A stretch of 64,000 nucleotides of DNA from Microbacterium testaceum StLB037 (GTDB taxonomy: Bacteria > Actinomycetota > Actinomycetes > Actinomycetales > Microbacteriaceae), in NCBI RefSeq assembly GCF_008763945.1, contig NZ_VTQH01000001.1:1116110-1180109 (forward strand), written 5' to 3'. This document shows, piece by piece, positions 1-7,485 of the stretch (positions are counted from its first letter, which is position 1; each line of letters begins with the position of its first letter). The position numbers were made by a program, and so were the translations under genes. Under the pieces are notes generated by a model that was not told the DNA's origin, did not search any database, and was given only the letters and a program-made list of their open reading frames with translations.

Positions 1-1125
1 CGCGTCGTGGCCGGCGCGGCTGAAGAGCGTGGGGGCGTCGCCGCCGATCCCGGCGCGCACGACGTCCTGCAGCAGCGGGGCGCAGAAGACCGCGGGCGCA
101 CTGTGCACCTCGCGGGCGGTCCAGCCCAGACCGCGTCGACCCATGATGGCGTCGAGCTCGCGCGAGATCTCATCCCACACGTGGTCGCGAGTGGCGTCGA
201 ACTCGCCGCGCAGGTCGAGCGAGAGGTGCGCCTCGCCGGGCACGACGTTGACGGCGCCCGGGAAGGCCTCCAGCTGACCGACCGTGCCGACGATGTGGTG
301 CTCGCCGCGGCAGATCCGCTCGACCGCCAGCGCGGCCTCGCTCGCCCCGAGCAGAGCGTCGCGCCGCATGTCGTAGGGCGTGCCGCCCGCGTGCCGCGCC
401 TCGCCCTCGACGACGAGCTGGAACCGCCGCGCCGACGCGATCGACGACACCGCGGCGAGGGCCTGTCCGCTGCGGTGCAGCTCGGGCCCCTGCTCGATGT
501 GCGCCTCGAGGTACCCGACGAGCTCGTCGGGGCGACGCGCGGCCTCGCCCACGCGGCCCGGATCGAGTCCGAACTCGCGGAAGGCTTCGCGCAGCGTCGT
601 GCCGTCGGCGTCCGCCACCTCCCACCACGACGGATCCCACTGCCCGGCCACGGCCGACGAACCCAGCAGCGCCTTGCCGAAGCGCGTGCCCTCTTCGTCG
701 CTGAAGGCGATGACCTCGAGAGCGAAGGGGAAGGGACTGGATGCCGCGCCCTCGGCGTCGACGCGACGGCTCAGCCGCACGACCTCGAGCGCCATCAGCA
801 CGCCGACGATGCCGTCGAAGCGTCCGGCATCCGGAACCGTGTCGAGGTGAGAGCCCATCAGCAGCGCCGGCGCATCGGGTTGCCCGGGCGGGGCGAGGCG
901 TCCGACCTGGTTGCCCGCGGCGTCCTGCCGGGTGGTCATGCCGAGCTCGCGCATCCACTCGGCGGCGAGGCGGTTGACCCGCGCGTGCTCGGGCGAGAGA
1001 TAGACGCGGGTGATCGAGCCGGGCGTCGAGGTGACGCGGGCGAGCTCTTCGCAACGCCCCATCACTCGTCGCGCCGCCGACGCGATGCGCTCCTGCGAGA
1101 CCTGGAGGCGAGTGGATGCCGTCAT
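1..1125 (-). CDS. Allantoate amidohydrolase (M20 family), 3' end outside window
   Basis: Zn-dependent amidohydrolase predicted to convert allantoate to ureidoglycine, CO2 and ammonia in the cytoplasm. The reading frame begins at the ATG at 1125 (MTASTRLQ) and stays open to the window edge, so the C-terminus is missing. M20/AllC-HyuC features are visible: a metal-binding MGSHLDTVPDAGRFDG stretch, a SDEEGTRF acid pair and an HIEQGPELH motif. It is the last visible gene of the leftward ureide operon, about 120 nt after the aminotransferase that would consume its product. N-carbamoyl-L-amino-acid hydrolase or beta-ureidopropionase is possible on family grounds, but allantoinase and PucG next door favour allantoate. 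Confidence 0.88.
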   Translation of the reverse strand, partial: MTASTRLQVSQERIASAARRVMGRCEELARVTSTPGSITRVYLSPEHARVNRLAAEWMRELGMTTRQDAAGNQVGRLAPPGQPDAPALLMGSHLDTVPDAGRFDGIVGVLMALEVVRLSRRVDAEGAASSPFPFALEVIAFSDEEGTRFGKALLGSSAVAGQWDPSWWEVADADGTTLREAFREFGLDPGRVGEAARRPDELVGYLEAHIEQGPELHRSGQALAAVSSIASARRFQLVVEGEARHAGGTPYDMRRDALLGASEAALAVERICRGEHHIVGTVGQLEAFPGAVNVVPGEAHLSLDLRGEFDATRDHVWDEISRELDAIMGRRGLGWTAREVHSAPAVFCAPLLQDVVRAGIGGDAPTLFSRAGHDA

Positions 1126-1243
1126 GCGCGGGCCCCGCGCGGGTCGCGGCTACAGCCGCGGGCGGTCGCCGCCGCGCGTCCACATCGGCCGACGCCACGA
1201 ACCGTCGGAGCCTCGCGCGTCACGACCTCGACGGCGGGCCCCG

Positions 1244-2476
1244 TCACGCCCCGGCCCCCGCGTAGACGCCCTGCGCAGCCTCGACCCCGCCGCCGGCCGC
1301 GACCGCGGCACCGTGCCGGCGCAGCACCGCCTCGAGGGCGGCCAGGGTGGTGAGCACGGCGTCCGTGCGCGCGTTGTAGCCCATCGTGCCGATGCGCCAG
1401 ACGCGGCCGTGCAGCGGTCCGAACGACGTGCCGATCTCGATGCCGAAGTCGCTCAGCAGCTCGCTGCGCACGGCGTCGCCCACGACGGCATCCGGAATCT
1501 CGACCGCCACCACGTTCGTCATCTTGTGCGCGACGTCGCCGAAAACGGTCAGGCCGAGACCCTCGACCCCCGCGAGCATCGCATCGCCGTGCAGTCGGTG
1601 ACGCGCGATGACCTCGTCGCGACCCTCGAGCAGCAGCACTCGGGCGCACTCGCGCGCGCCGTAGAGCATGGTCGTCGCTTCGGTGTGGTGGTTGAGGCGG
1701 CGCGGCCCCCAGTAGTCGAGGATCATCGCCAGGTCGAAGTAGTTCGAGCGGATGAAGTCCGATGCCGAGTCGTCGCCCTCTTCGCGGATGCCGGCCTCGA
1801 CGCGGGCGCGCGAGCGCACCACCTCGACGGCACGCTCCGACAGGCTGATCGGCGCGGAGCCCGACGGCCCGCCGAGGCACTTCTGCAGGCCGGCGGTCGC
1901 GGCATCCAGTCCCCAGGCGTCCATCTCGAAGGGGTTGCCGCCGAGCGAGGCGGTGGCGTCGGTGTAGAACAGGGCGCCGTGGGCGCGGCAGATCTCGCCG
2001 ATCTGATCCAACGGTTGGAGCATCGTGGTCGAGGTGTCGCCCTGCACGCACGCGACGAGGTGCGGCTTCACCCGCTCGATCGCCTCGCGGATCGCCGACA
2101 CCGGGAACACCTGCCCCCACGGCACCTCGATCGTGTGCACCTCGGCGAGCGCGCGCTCGGCGATCTCGGCCAGCAGGTGCCCGAAGCGGCCGAACACGGG
2201 CACCAGCACGCGATCACCCGGGCGGATCAGCGAGACCATCGCGGCCTCGATGCCCGCGCGCGAAGTGCCGTCGATGAGCAGGGTCGCGTCGTTCGCGGTG
2301 CCCCAGACCTGGCGGTACAGCTCCTGCGTCTCGGTCATGGTCGCCGTCATGAACGGGTCGTACTGCCCGACCAGCGGCGCCCCCATCGCGCGCAGCACGC
2401 TCGGGTAGGCCGAGATGGGACCGGGGCCCATCAGCAGGCGCGCGGGCGGGTCGATCGGGCCGGGGAGATGGGACAT
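1244..2476 (-). CDS. pucG: (S)-ureidoglycine--glyoxylate aminotransferase, class V (PucG-like)
   Basis: A 410-aa PLP enzyme of aminotransferase class V. It should transfer the amino group of ureidoglycine to glyoxylate, giving oxalurate and glycine. The PLP lysine is in LQKCLGGPSG (about K199) and the PLP-ring aspartate in YTDATAS (about D173). The DGTSRAGIEA stretch and overall length match Bacillus PucG. The ATG at 2476 shares one base with the stop of the upstream amidase, so the genes are translationally coupled. Alanine-glyoxylate or serine-glyoxylate aminotransferase are related alternatives; the allantoin context argues for ureidoglycine. Confidence 0.88.
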   Translation of the reverse strand: MSHLPGPIDPPARLLMGPGPISAYPSVLRAMGAPLVGQYDPFMTATMTETQELYRQVWGTANDATLLIDGTSRAGIEAAMVSLIRPGDRVLVPVFGRFGHLLAEIAERALAEVHTIEVPWGQVFPVSAIREAIERVKPHLVACVQGDTSTTMLQPLDQIGEICRAHGALFYTDATASLGGNPFEMDAWGLDAATAGLQKCLGGPSGSAPISLSERAVEVVRSRARVEAGIREEGDDSASDFIRSNYFDLAMILDYWGPRRLNHHTEATTMLYGARECARVLLLEGRDEVIARHRLHGDAMLAGVEGLGLTVFGDVAHKMTNVVAVEIPDAVVGDAVRSELLSDFGIEIGTSFGPLHGRVWRIGTMGYNARTDAVLTTLAALEAVLRRHGAAVAAGGGVEAAQGVYAGAGA

Positions 2477-4140
2477 CAGGACTCCGTGGTGCGGGGGCGG
2501 GTGGATGCGAGCGCGGCGAAACGCCGAGCCAGGCGGACGAGCGCGATGTCGGTGCCGGCGCGCGAGACGAGGCACACACCGACCGGGGCGCCGTCGACGG
2601 TGAGCAACGGCACCGACACCGCGGGGAGCCCCGCGATCGCGGCGGGCGCCGTCATGCGCAGGGTCGCGGCGCGGACGGCGTCGACGTCGGCCGTGCGCTG
2701 GGGCGCGGGACCGGGCACGGTCGGGAAGATCATCACGGCGCCGTCGACGAGTTCGGCGAGATGCGCGGCGATCGGCTCGAGGTCCTCGCGCGCGGCGGCT
2801 TCGTCGGCGGCGGTGATGCGCGACGCGACCTCGAAGCGCTCGGCGACGGCCGGGCCCACGGCCCCGGGATGCGCGCGCAGCCACTCTCCGTCGTTGCGCC
2901 AGGCCTCGGCACCCTGCACCGTGCGGAACGCCGTGAACGCGGCATCCAGGTCTCCGCTCGACACGGCACGGAAAGGCGGTGGATCGTCGGATGCCGCGAG
3001 GGCGGCGAGCAGTCGGCTGAAGGCCTCGCGGGTCGCCGGCTCCGCGCAGTCGAGGATCTCCTCGGGAACGACGAAACGCCAGGGCAGGTCGTCGGCCGAG
3101 GCGCCGAGGACGTTCTCGGTCGACGTCGAGCCGTCGTAGCTCAGGCACCAGTCCGCCACGCGGTGCAGGGTCTCGCCGTCGCGCGTGAGCCAGCCGATCG
3201 TGTCGAACGACTGCGCGAGCGGCAGCATGCCCTGCCGGGGCACGAGGTCGTGGGTCGTGCGCAGGCCCCAGAGCCCCTGGTACGACGCCGGCACGCGGAT
3301 CGACCCCGCGGTGTCGGTGGCGAGGCCGATATCGGCGTGGCCGAGGGCGACGGCGGAGGCCGGTCCGCTCGACGAGCCGCCGGGCAGCGCCCCGACCACC
3401 GCGCCGTTGGGCGGGGTGCCGTAGTGCACGTTGTCGCCGGCGATCGAGTAGGCGAACTCGTCGGTCCGCGCGATGCCGCGCAGCGATGCTCCCGCGCGCA
3501 GCAGGTCGGCGACGGCCGGGGCCGTGGCCTTCTCGGGCCGCGCCTGTTCGAGGTAGGTCGGGTTGCCCGCGCCGATGCGGAAGCCGGCGATCGCGAAGAG
3601 GTCCTTCACCGCCACGGTGAGCCCCGCGAGCGGCCCCGCCCACGCTCCCTGGAGGAAGGGGTCGCCGACGCTGCGCCAGATGGTGCGGTCGAGCGGGGGT
3701 GTGCGCGGGGCGACGTGGGCGGCGGTGATGAGCCACCGACCGTCGATCCGCTGCCAGACCTGCGTCTGCAGGCCGCGGCCCCCGCCGTGGAAGCGCGAGA
3801 CCGACATGAGCAGGGCGCTGTCGGGCCCGAGCGGGCGGTAGTGAATGTCGGTGATGTCGCGCGGAGGAACGCCCCCGCGCAGCGCGCGGAACCCGCTGAT
3901 CGCGTCGTGCCCGACGAGAAGTCCCGCCGGGTCGCCGCGCAGCGTGTCGGGTCCGGGCGCGAAGAACGCGTCGAGGGCGTCGAGGTCGTTCGCGACGATC
4001 GCCCGCTCGTAGGCATCGAACGCCGCGCGCAGGTCGGCGGGGATCGCCGCGGAGTCGGGTGTTCCGGGCGCCGAGTCGGCGGGCGCCGACCCGGCGGGGG
4101 CCGTCGCGGTCCCGGTCGTCGGGGTCGTGGCATCCGTCAT
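2476..4140 (-). CDS. Fused AtzH/HpxZ-like domain + amidase (AtzE/HpxY-like), candidate oxalurate-branch hydrolase
   Basis: A 554-aa two-domain protein. Residues about 34-146 are a NTF2-fold AtzH-like (DUF3225) domain, with FDAYERAIVAND at its start and WLITAAHVAPR at its end. Residues about 165-554 are an amidase-signature enzyme with the Ser-cisSer-Lys triad visible: K179 in VAVKDL, the GGSSSG loop at 254-259 and nucleophile S280 in DTAGSIRVP. In Klebsiella hpx loci, separate AtzH-like (HpxZ) and AtzE-like (HpxY) proteins serve oxalurate breakdown. Here they are one polypeptide next to the aminotransferase that makes oxalurate. Substrate is inferred. The start ATG at 4140 overlaps the upstream stop by 4 nt. 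The first ~33 residues are low-complexity A/P/T. Confidence 0.85.
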   Translation of the reverse strand: MTDATTPTTGTATAPAGSAPADSAPGTPDSAAIPADLRAAFDAYERAIVANDLDALDAFFAPGPDTLRGDPAGLLVGHDAISGFRALRGGVPPRDITDIHYRPLGPDSALLMSVSRFHGGGRGLQTQVWQRIDGRWLITAAHVAPRTPPLDRTIWRSVGDPFLQGAWAGPLAGLTVAVKDLFAIAGFRIGAGNPTYLEQARPEKATAPAVADLLRAGASLRGIARTDEFAYSIAGDNVHYGTPPNGAVVGALPGGSSSGPASAVALGHADIGLATDTAGSIRVPASYQGLWGLRTTHDLVPRQGMLPLAQSFDTIGWLTRDGETLHRVADWCLSYDGSTSTENVLGASADDLPWRFVVPEEILDCAEPATREAFSRLLAALAASDDPPPFRAVSSGDLDAAFTAFRTVQGAEAWRNDGEWLRAHPGAVGPAVAERFEVASRITAADEAAAREDLEPIAAHLAELVDGAVMIFPTVPGPAPQRTADVDAVRAATLRMTAPAAIAGLPAVSVPLLTVDGAPVGVCLVSRAGTDIALVRLARRFAALASTRPRTTES

Positions 4141-5267
4141 CGCTTCTCCTCCGGATCGGACGCCAGCGCCGCCGGCTCCGCGGCTGCGACCCCCGCGAAG
4201 TCGGCCTCGCGGATGCGCGCGTGCACCCCCGAGACGATGTCGACCACCTGCGAGATGTCGAAGTCGGTCGCGGCCGACAGGTACGCATAGGCGAGGTGCT
4301 CGTCCATGCCCCATCGGCCGTTCAGCAACGCAAGCGAGGAGCGCACGCACGCGCGCATCGCGGCGTCGAGGTCGGGGTCCATGCCGGTGGGCACGAGGTA
4401 TTCGGGCGTGCGCACCAGCGGTCCGGTCACCTCGCCGAACGCCGCACGGGCGGCCTCCGCAGGGATCACCTCGAACCGCAGCGTCGCGCGCAGCGACGCC
4501 TCGAGAGCGGTGAGCGCCACCTCGCCGTCGCCCTGCGCGAAGTGCGGGTCGCCGACGTACGCGAGCGCGCCCTCGACCTGCACGGGGAGGAACAGCGTGG
4601 TCCCCTCGACGAGCAGGTTGATGTCGATGTTGCCGCCATGGGTTCCGGGCGGAACGGAATGCGGGCGTTCGTCGCCGGTGACCGCGACCCCCATCGTGCC
4701 GAGAAACGGCGCGAGCGGGAACGACACGACCGGATCCCCACCCTCCATGAGGGGAAGAGTGCCGTGCAGGACGCCGTCGTGCTCGGCGACCGCGGCGAAG
4801 ACGCTGACGTTGTGCTCGCCGCGCGGCAGTTCGCCGACGAGGGCGCCCTTGCCGTGCCGGTTCGAGATTACCCCGTACGGCACGCGCGGAACGAGCGCCT
4901 CGACCGTGATCTTCAACAGATCGCCGGGGTGCGCACCCTTCACGTGCACCGGGCCGACGACGACGTGCGGGCCGTCGGCGAAGGGATCTCGAGCGACGGA
5001 TGCCGCGATCTCGATCGCATCGTGGAGCACGGCGTCGGCGGAGACACCGTGCGAAGAGAAGAACGCGGCGGGGTCTTTGCCCTGGTCATCGAGGATGCCC
5101 TCGTGGCTCACGGTGTCGAAGGTGACGCTCTCGCCCGAGGCGATCTCGAGCACGGCGGTGTCTGCCGCGCATGGGAGGCGCCCCCACAGCACGGTGTCGA
5201 GGGTCGCGGCGACGTAGTGGTCGCCGGGGATGGGGCCGACGCCCGGCTGAAGGATCGGCACGCTCAT
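4137..5267 (-). CDS. Acetamidase/formamidase family protein (FmdA_AmdA)
   Basis: A 376-aa protein of the FmdA/AmdA family, which hydrolyses short amides such as formamide or acetamide to ammonia and the acid. Family-like stretches are SGESVTFDTVSHEG near the N-terminus, GPVHVKGAHPGDLL, and the glycine-rich HGGNIDINLL. It lies between allantoinase and the AtzH-amidase fusion with ATGA overlaps on both sides, so it belongs to the ureide operon. In this context its substrate could be oxamate or another small amide from oxalurate; that is inference. The start at 5267 (MSVPILQPG) is set by the 4-nt overlap with the allantoinase stop. Confidence 0.82.
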   Translation of the reverse strand: MSVPILQPGVGPIPGDHYVAATLDTVLWGRLPCAADTAVLEIASGESVTFDTVSHEGILDDQGKDPAAFFSSHGVSADAVLHDAIEIAASVARDPFADGPHVVVGPVHVKGAHPGDLLKITVEALVPRVPYGVISNRHGKGALVGELPRGEHNVSVFAAVAEHDGVLHGTLPLMEGGDPVVSFPLAPFLGTMGVAVTGDERPHSVPPGTHGGNIDINLLVEGTTLFLPVQVEGALAYVGDPHFAQGDGEVALTALEASLRATLRFEVIPAEAARAAFGEVTGPLVRTPEYLVPTGMDPDLDAAMRACVRSSLALLNGRWGMDEHLAYAYLSAATDFDISQVVDIVSGVHARIREADFAGVAAAEPAALASDPEEKR

Positions 5268-6598
5268 GCCCGCACCCCCGCCGCCGCGCGCAGCAGCTCG
5301 CGGCCCTCGCGTTCGGTGACGGCGGCTCCGCGTCGGTACACCGACGCCCCCCGCAGCCACGTCTCGCGGACCACGCCGGTGAGCGTCTGCCCATGCCACG
5401 GCGAGACGGGATTGCGGTACTCGAGGGCCGCGGCATCCACCGTGAACTGCTCGTCGGGGGCGAAGGCGACGAGGTGCGCGGGAGCGCCGACCTCGATCAC
5501 GCCGAGCCCCTCGAGCCCCGCGATGCGGGCGGGGCCGGTCGTCATCAGCGGGAGAAGCGATTCGAACGCGAGCCCGCGGGCCCGGCCGGTGGAGTGCACC
5601 GCCGACAGGCCCGTCTGCAGCCCCGCGATCCCGCCCCATGCGAGGCCGAAGTCGGGATTGCCCTTCAACTCGACCGTCGCGGGAGAGTGGTCACTGACGA
5701 TCGCGTCGATCGTCCCGTCGACGATGCCCGCCCACAACAGATCGCGGTTGTCTCCGCCGCGGATCGGCGGGCAGCACTTGAACGCCCCCGCGCCGTCCGG
5801 CACGGCCGAGGCGTCGAGGGTGAGGTAGTGCGGGCACGTCTCGACGGTGAGGCGGACGCCCTCGGCCTTCGCCGCGCGGACGGCATTCAGCGCTCCCCCG
5901 TCGGACACGTGCACGATGTGCGCCCGCGCGCCCGTGCGACGGGCGGCGTCGATGACGCGGAGGATCGCGGCGCGCTCGCTCAGCGGCGGGCGGCTCGCCT
6001 CGAAGTCGCTGTAGCGCGGGCCGAGGGCTCCGTCGGCGTGCAGGTGGGCCGGGTCTTCGGCATGGACGATCAGCAGCCCGTCGAACACGGCGAGCTCGGC
6101 GAGACACCGCTCGAGCTGCTCGGCGTCGAGGTGGCCGAACTCGTCGATCCCGCTCGGCGACAGGAAGCACTTGAACCCCACGACCCCGGCGTCGGCGAGC
6201 TCTCGCAGCGATCCGATGTTCTCGGGCACCGCGCCGCCCCAGTAGGCGACGTCGACGGCGAGCTTTCCCACGGCGGCCCGGCGCTTGGCATCCAGGGCCT
6301 CGACGGTGGTGGTGACGGGGAGGCTGTTCAGCGGCATGTCGACGACCGTCGTGACGCCTCCCGCCGCCGCCGCGGCGGTGCCCGTCGCGAAGCCCTCCCA
6401 CTCGGTGCGGCCGGGCTCGTCGAGGTGCACGTGCGAGTCGACCAGTCCGGGCAGCAGCACCGCGTCGGAGGGGAGGACGGTGTCGGCCGAGGCGTCGAAC
6501 GGGTCGAGACGCGCGATCAGACCGTCGTCGATCACGACGGTGGCGGGCGTGAACGCCCCGCCGAGGAAGACGCGGCGGGCGGCGATCCGGGTGCTCAT
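5264..6598 (-). CDS. allB: Allantoinase
   Basis: A 444-aa cyclic amidohydrolase predicted to open the hydantoin ring of allantoin to give allantoate. The metal site is visible as DSHVHLDEPGRTEWEGF (H56, H58), the carboxylated lysine in GFKCFLSPSG (about K143), later metal histidines in IVHAEDP and HIVHVSD, and the catalytic aspartate in VSDHSPATVELK. This is the allantoinase pattern rather than dihydroorotase or hydantoinase. The start ATG at 6598 is preceded by a TACCGT box 6 nt upstream, suggesting a leaderless transcript with its own promoter in the 50-nt gap after the racemase gene. Confidence 0.93.
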   Translation of the reverse strand: MSTRIAARRVFLGGAFTPATVVIDDGLIARLDPFDASADTVLPSDAVLLPGLVDSHVHLDEPGRTEWEGFATGTAAAAAGGVTTVVDMPLNSLPVTTTVEALDAKRRAAVGKLAVDVAYWGGAVPENIGSLRELADAGVVGFKCFLSPSGIDEFGHLDAEQLERCLAELAVFDGLLIVHAEDPAHLHADGALGPRYSDFEASRPPLSERAAILRVIDAARRTGARAHIVHVSDGGALNAVRAAKAEGVRLTVETCPHYLTLDASAVPDGAGAFKCCPPIRGGDNRDLLWAGIVDGTIDAIVSDHSPATVELKGNPDFGLAWGGIAGLQTGLSAVHSTGRARGLAFESLLPLMTTGPARIAGLEGLGVIEVGAPAHLVAFAPDEQFTVDAAALEYRNPVSPWHGQTLTGVVRETWLRGASVYRRGAAVTEREGRELLRAAAGVRA

Positions 6599-6604
6599 GC
6601 CGTC

Positions 6605-6636
6605 ACGGTAGGCCGCTCGCGTTTCGCGAATGTAAC
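6605..6636 (-). promoter_or_regulatory. Candidate leaderless promoter of allB with shared upstream motif
   Basis: Reading leftward, a TACCGT hexamer (6610-6605) lies 6 nt before the allantoinase ATG. About 19 nt further up is TTACAT, part of GTTACATNNGCGAAAC (6636-6621). A 14/16 match to that 16-mer occurs in the same orientation at 9339-9354 in front of the NCS1 permease and regulator genes, so it may be a binding site for the pathway regulator. Confidence 0.5.
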
Positions 6637-6648
6637 CGTCATCAACAT

Positions 6649-7485
6649 TCACGCGAACACCTCGGCGGGGACGACGTTGTGGGGCGATGTCGGTGGCCCC
6701 GGGGCGTCGGACATGGCCCCGGGGCCACCGGCGGACGGGTGCGCCGGCGCATCGCGCTCGCCCCGCGCCCCGGGGCCACCCGCGGACTCCCGGGGCGGCC
6801 GCGCGTACTCGTCGCGCTTGCTCGTGCCCAGGCCCATGCGCACCATCCCGGACGCCATGCCCACCGCCGCCGCGACCCCGTCGACGACCGGCACCCCGAC
6901 GCGTGCCGTGAGCTCGGCGCACAGGTCGGCCATGCCCGCGCAGCCGAGCACGATGACGTCGGCGCCGGAGGCCGCGGCATCCGCGCTGAGTTCGGCGATC
7001 GTGGTGACGGCGGCGGATGCCGCGTCCTCGAGATCGAGCACTGGAATCCCGCTGGCCGCGAGCGAGACGCACGCCCGCTCCATGCCGTACCGCGCGACCA
7101 GGTCGTGCGCCCGCCCGAGCGTGCGGCTGAGCGTCGTGACCACCCCGAAGTGCCGCCCCGAGACCGCCGCGAGGTGCATCGCGGCTTCGGCGATCCCCAC
7201 CACCGGGGCGTCCACCAGCTCGCGGGCCGCGTCGAGACCCGGGTCGCCGAAGCACGCGATGACGTACGCGTCGGCGGGGTCGGCTCCGTCGCGGTCGGCG
7301 GCGATCAGCTCGACCACGGCCGCGGCGGCGGCGATCTCGTCGGTGTGGCTCTCGATGGCGGCGGCCCCGACGCTCGGGCACACCGCGTCGACGCGGACGT
7401 CGGGCCCCGCCACCCCCCGGGCGGCGTCCGCGATCTTCGCGGTCATCGCCCGGGAGGTGTTGGGGTTGATGAGCAGGATCCTCAC
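6649..7485 (-). CDS. Asp/Glu/hydantoin racemase family protein, candidate allantoin racemase
   Basis: A 278-aa member of the Asp/Glu/hydantoin racemase superfamily, beginning RILLINPNTS, typical of hydantoin and allantoin racemases. The two catalytic cysteines appear as VIACFGDPG and VLGCAGMA. In an allantoin operon the likely job is interconversion of R- and S-allantoin (as HpxA in Klebsiella). The GTG start at 7485 forms a GTGA overlap with the permease stop. The last ~60 residues form an odd low-complexity tail with three GGPGA/APGPP-type repeats, beyond the usual length of about 220-240 aa; this tail is probably disordered. Confidence 0.85.
   Translation of the reverse strand: MRILLINPNTSRAMTAKIADAARGVAGPDVRVDAVCPSVGAAAIESHTDEIAAAAAVVELIAADRDGADPADAYVIACFGDPGLDAARELVDAPVVGIAEAAMHLAAVSGRHFGVVTTLSRTLGRAHDLVARYGMERACVSLAASGIPVLDLEDAASAAVTTIAELSADAAASGADVIVLGCAGMADLCAELTARVGVPVVDGVAAAVGMASGMVRMGLGTSKRDEYARPPRESAGGPGARGERDAPAHPSAGGPGAMSDAPGPPTSPHNVVPAEVFA

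Noticed and set aside
7-1353. A 448-codon plus-strand frame at the window start
   Set aside because: Opposite allantoate amidohydrolase, whose own frame is partial at the edge; no motif in the plus-strand translation.
2761-4290. A 509-codon plus-strand frame opposite the amidase
   Set aside because: Arg/Gly/Ala-rich shadow without motifs; amidase frame is unambiguous.
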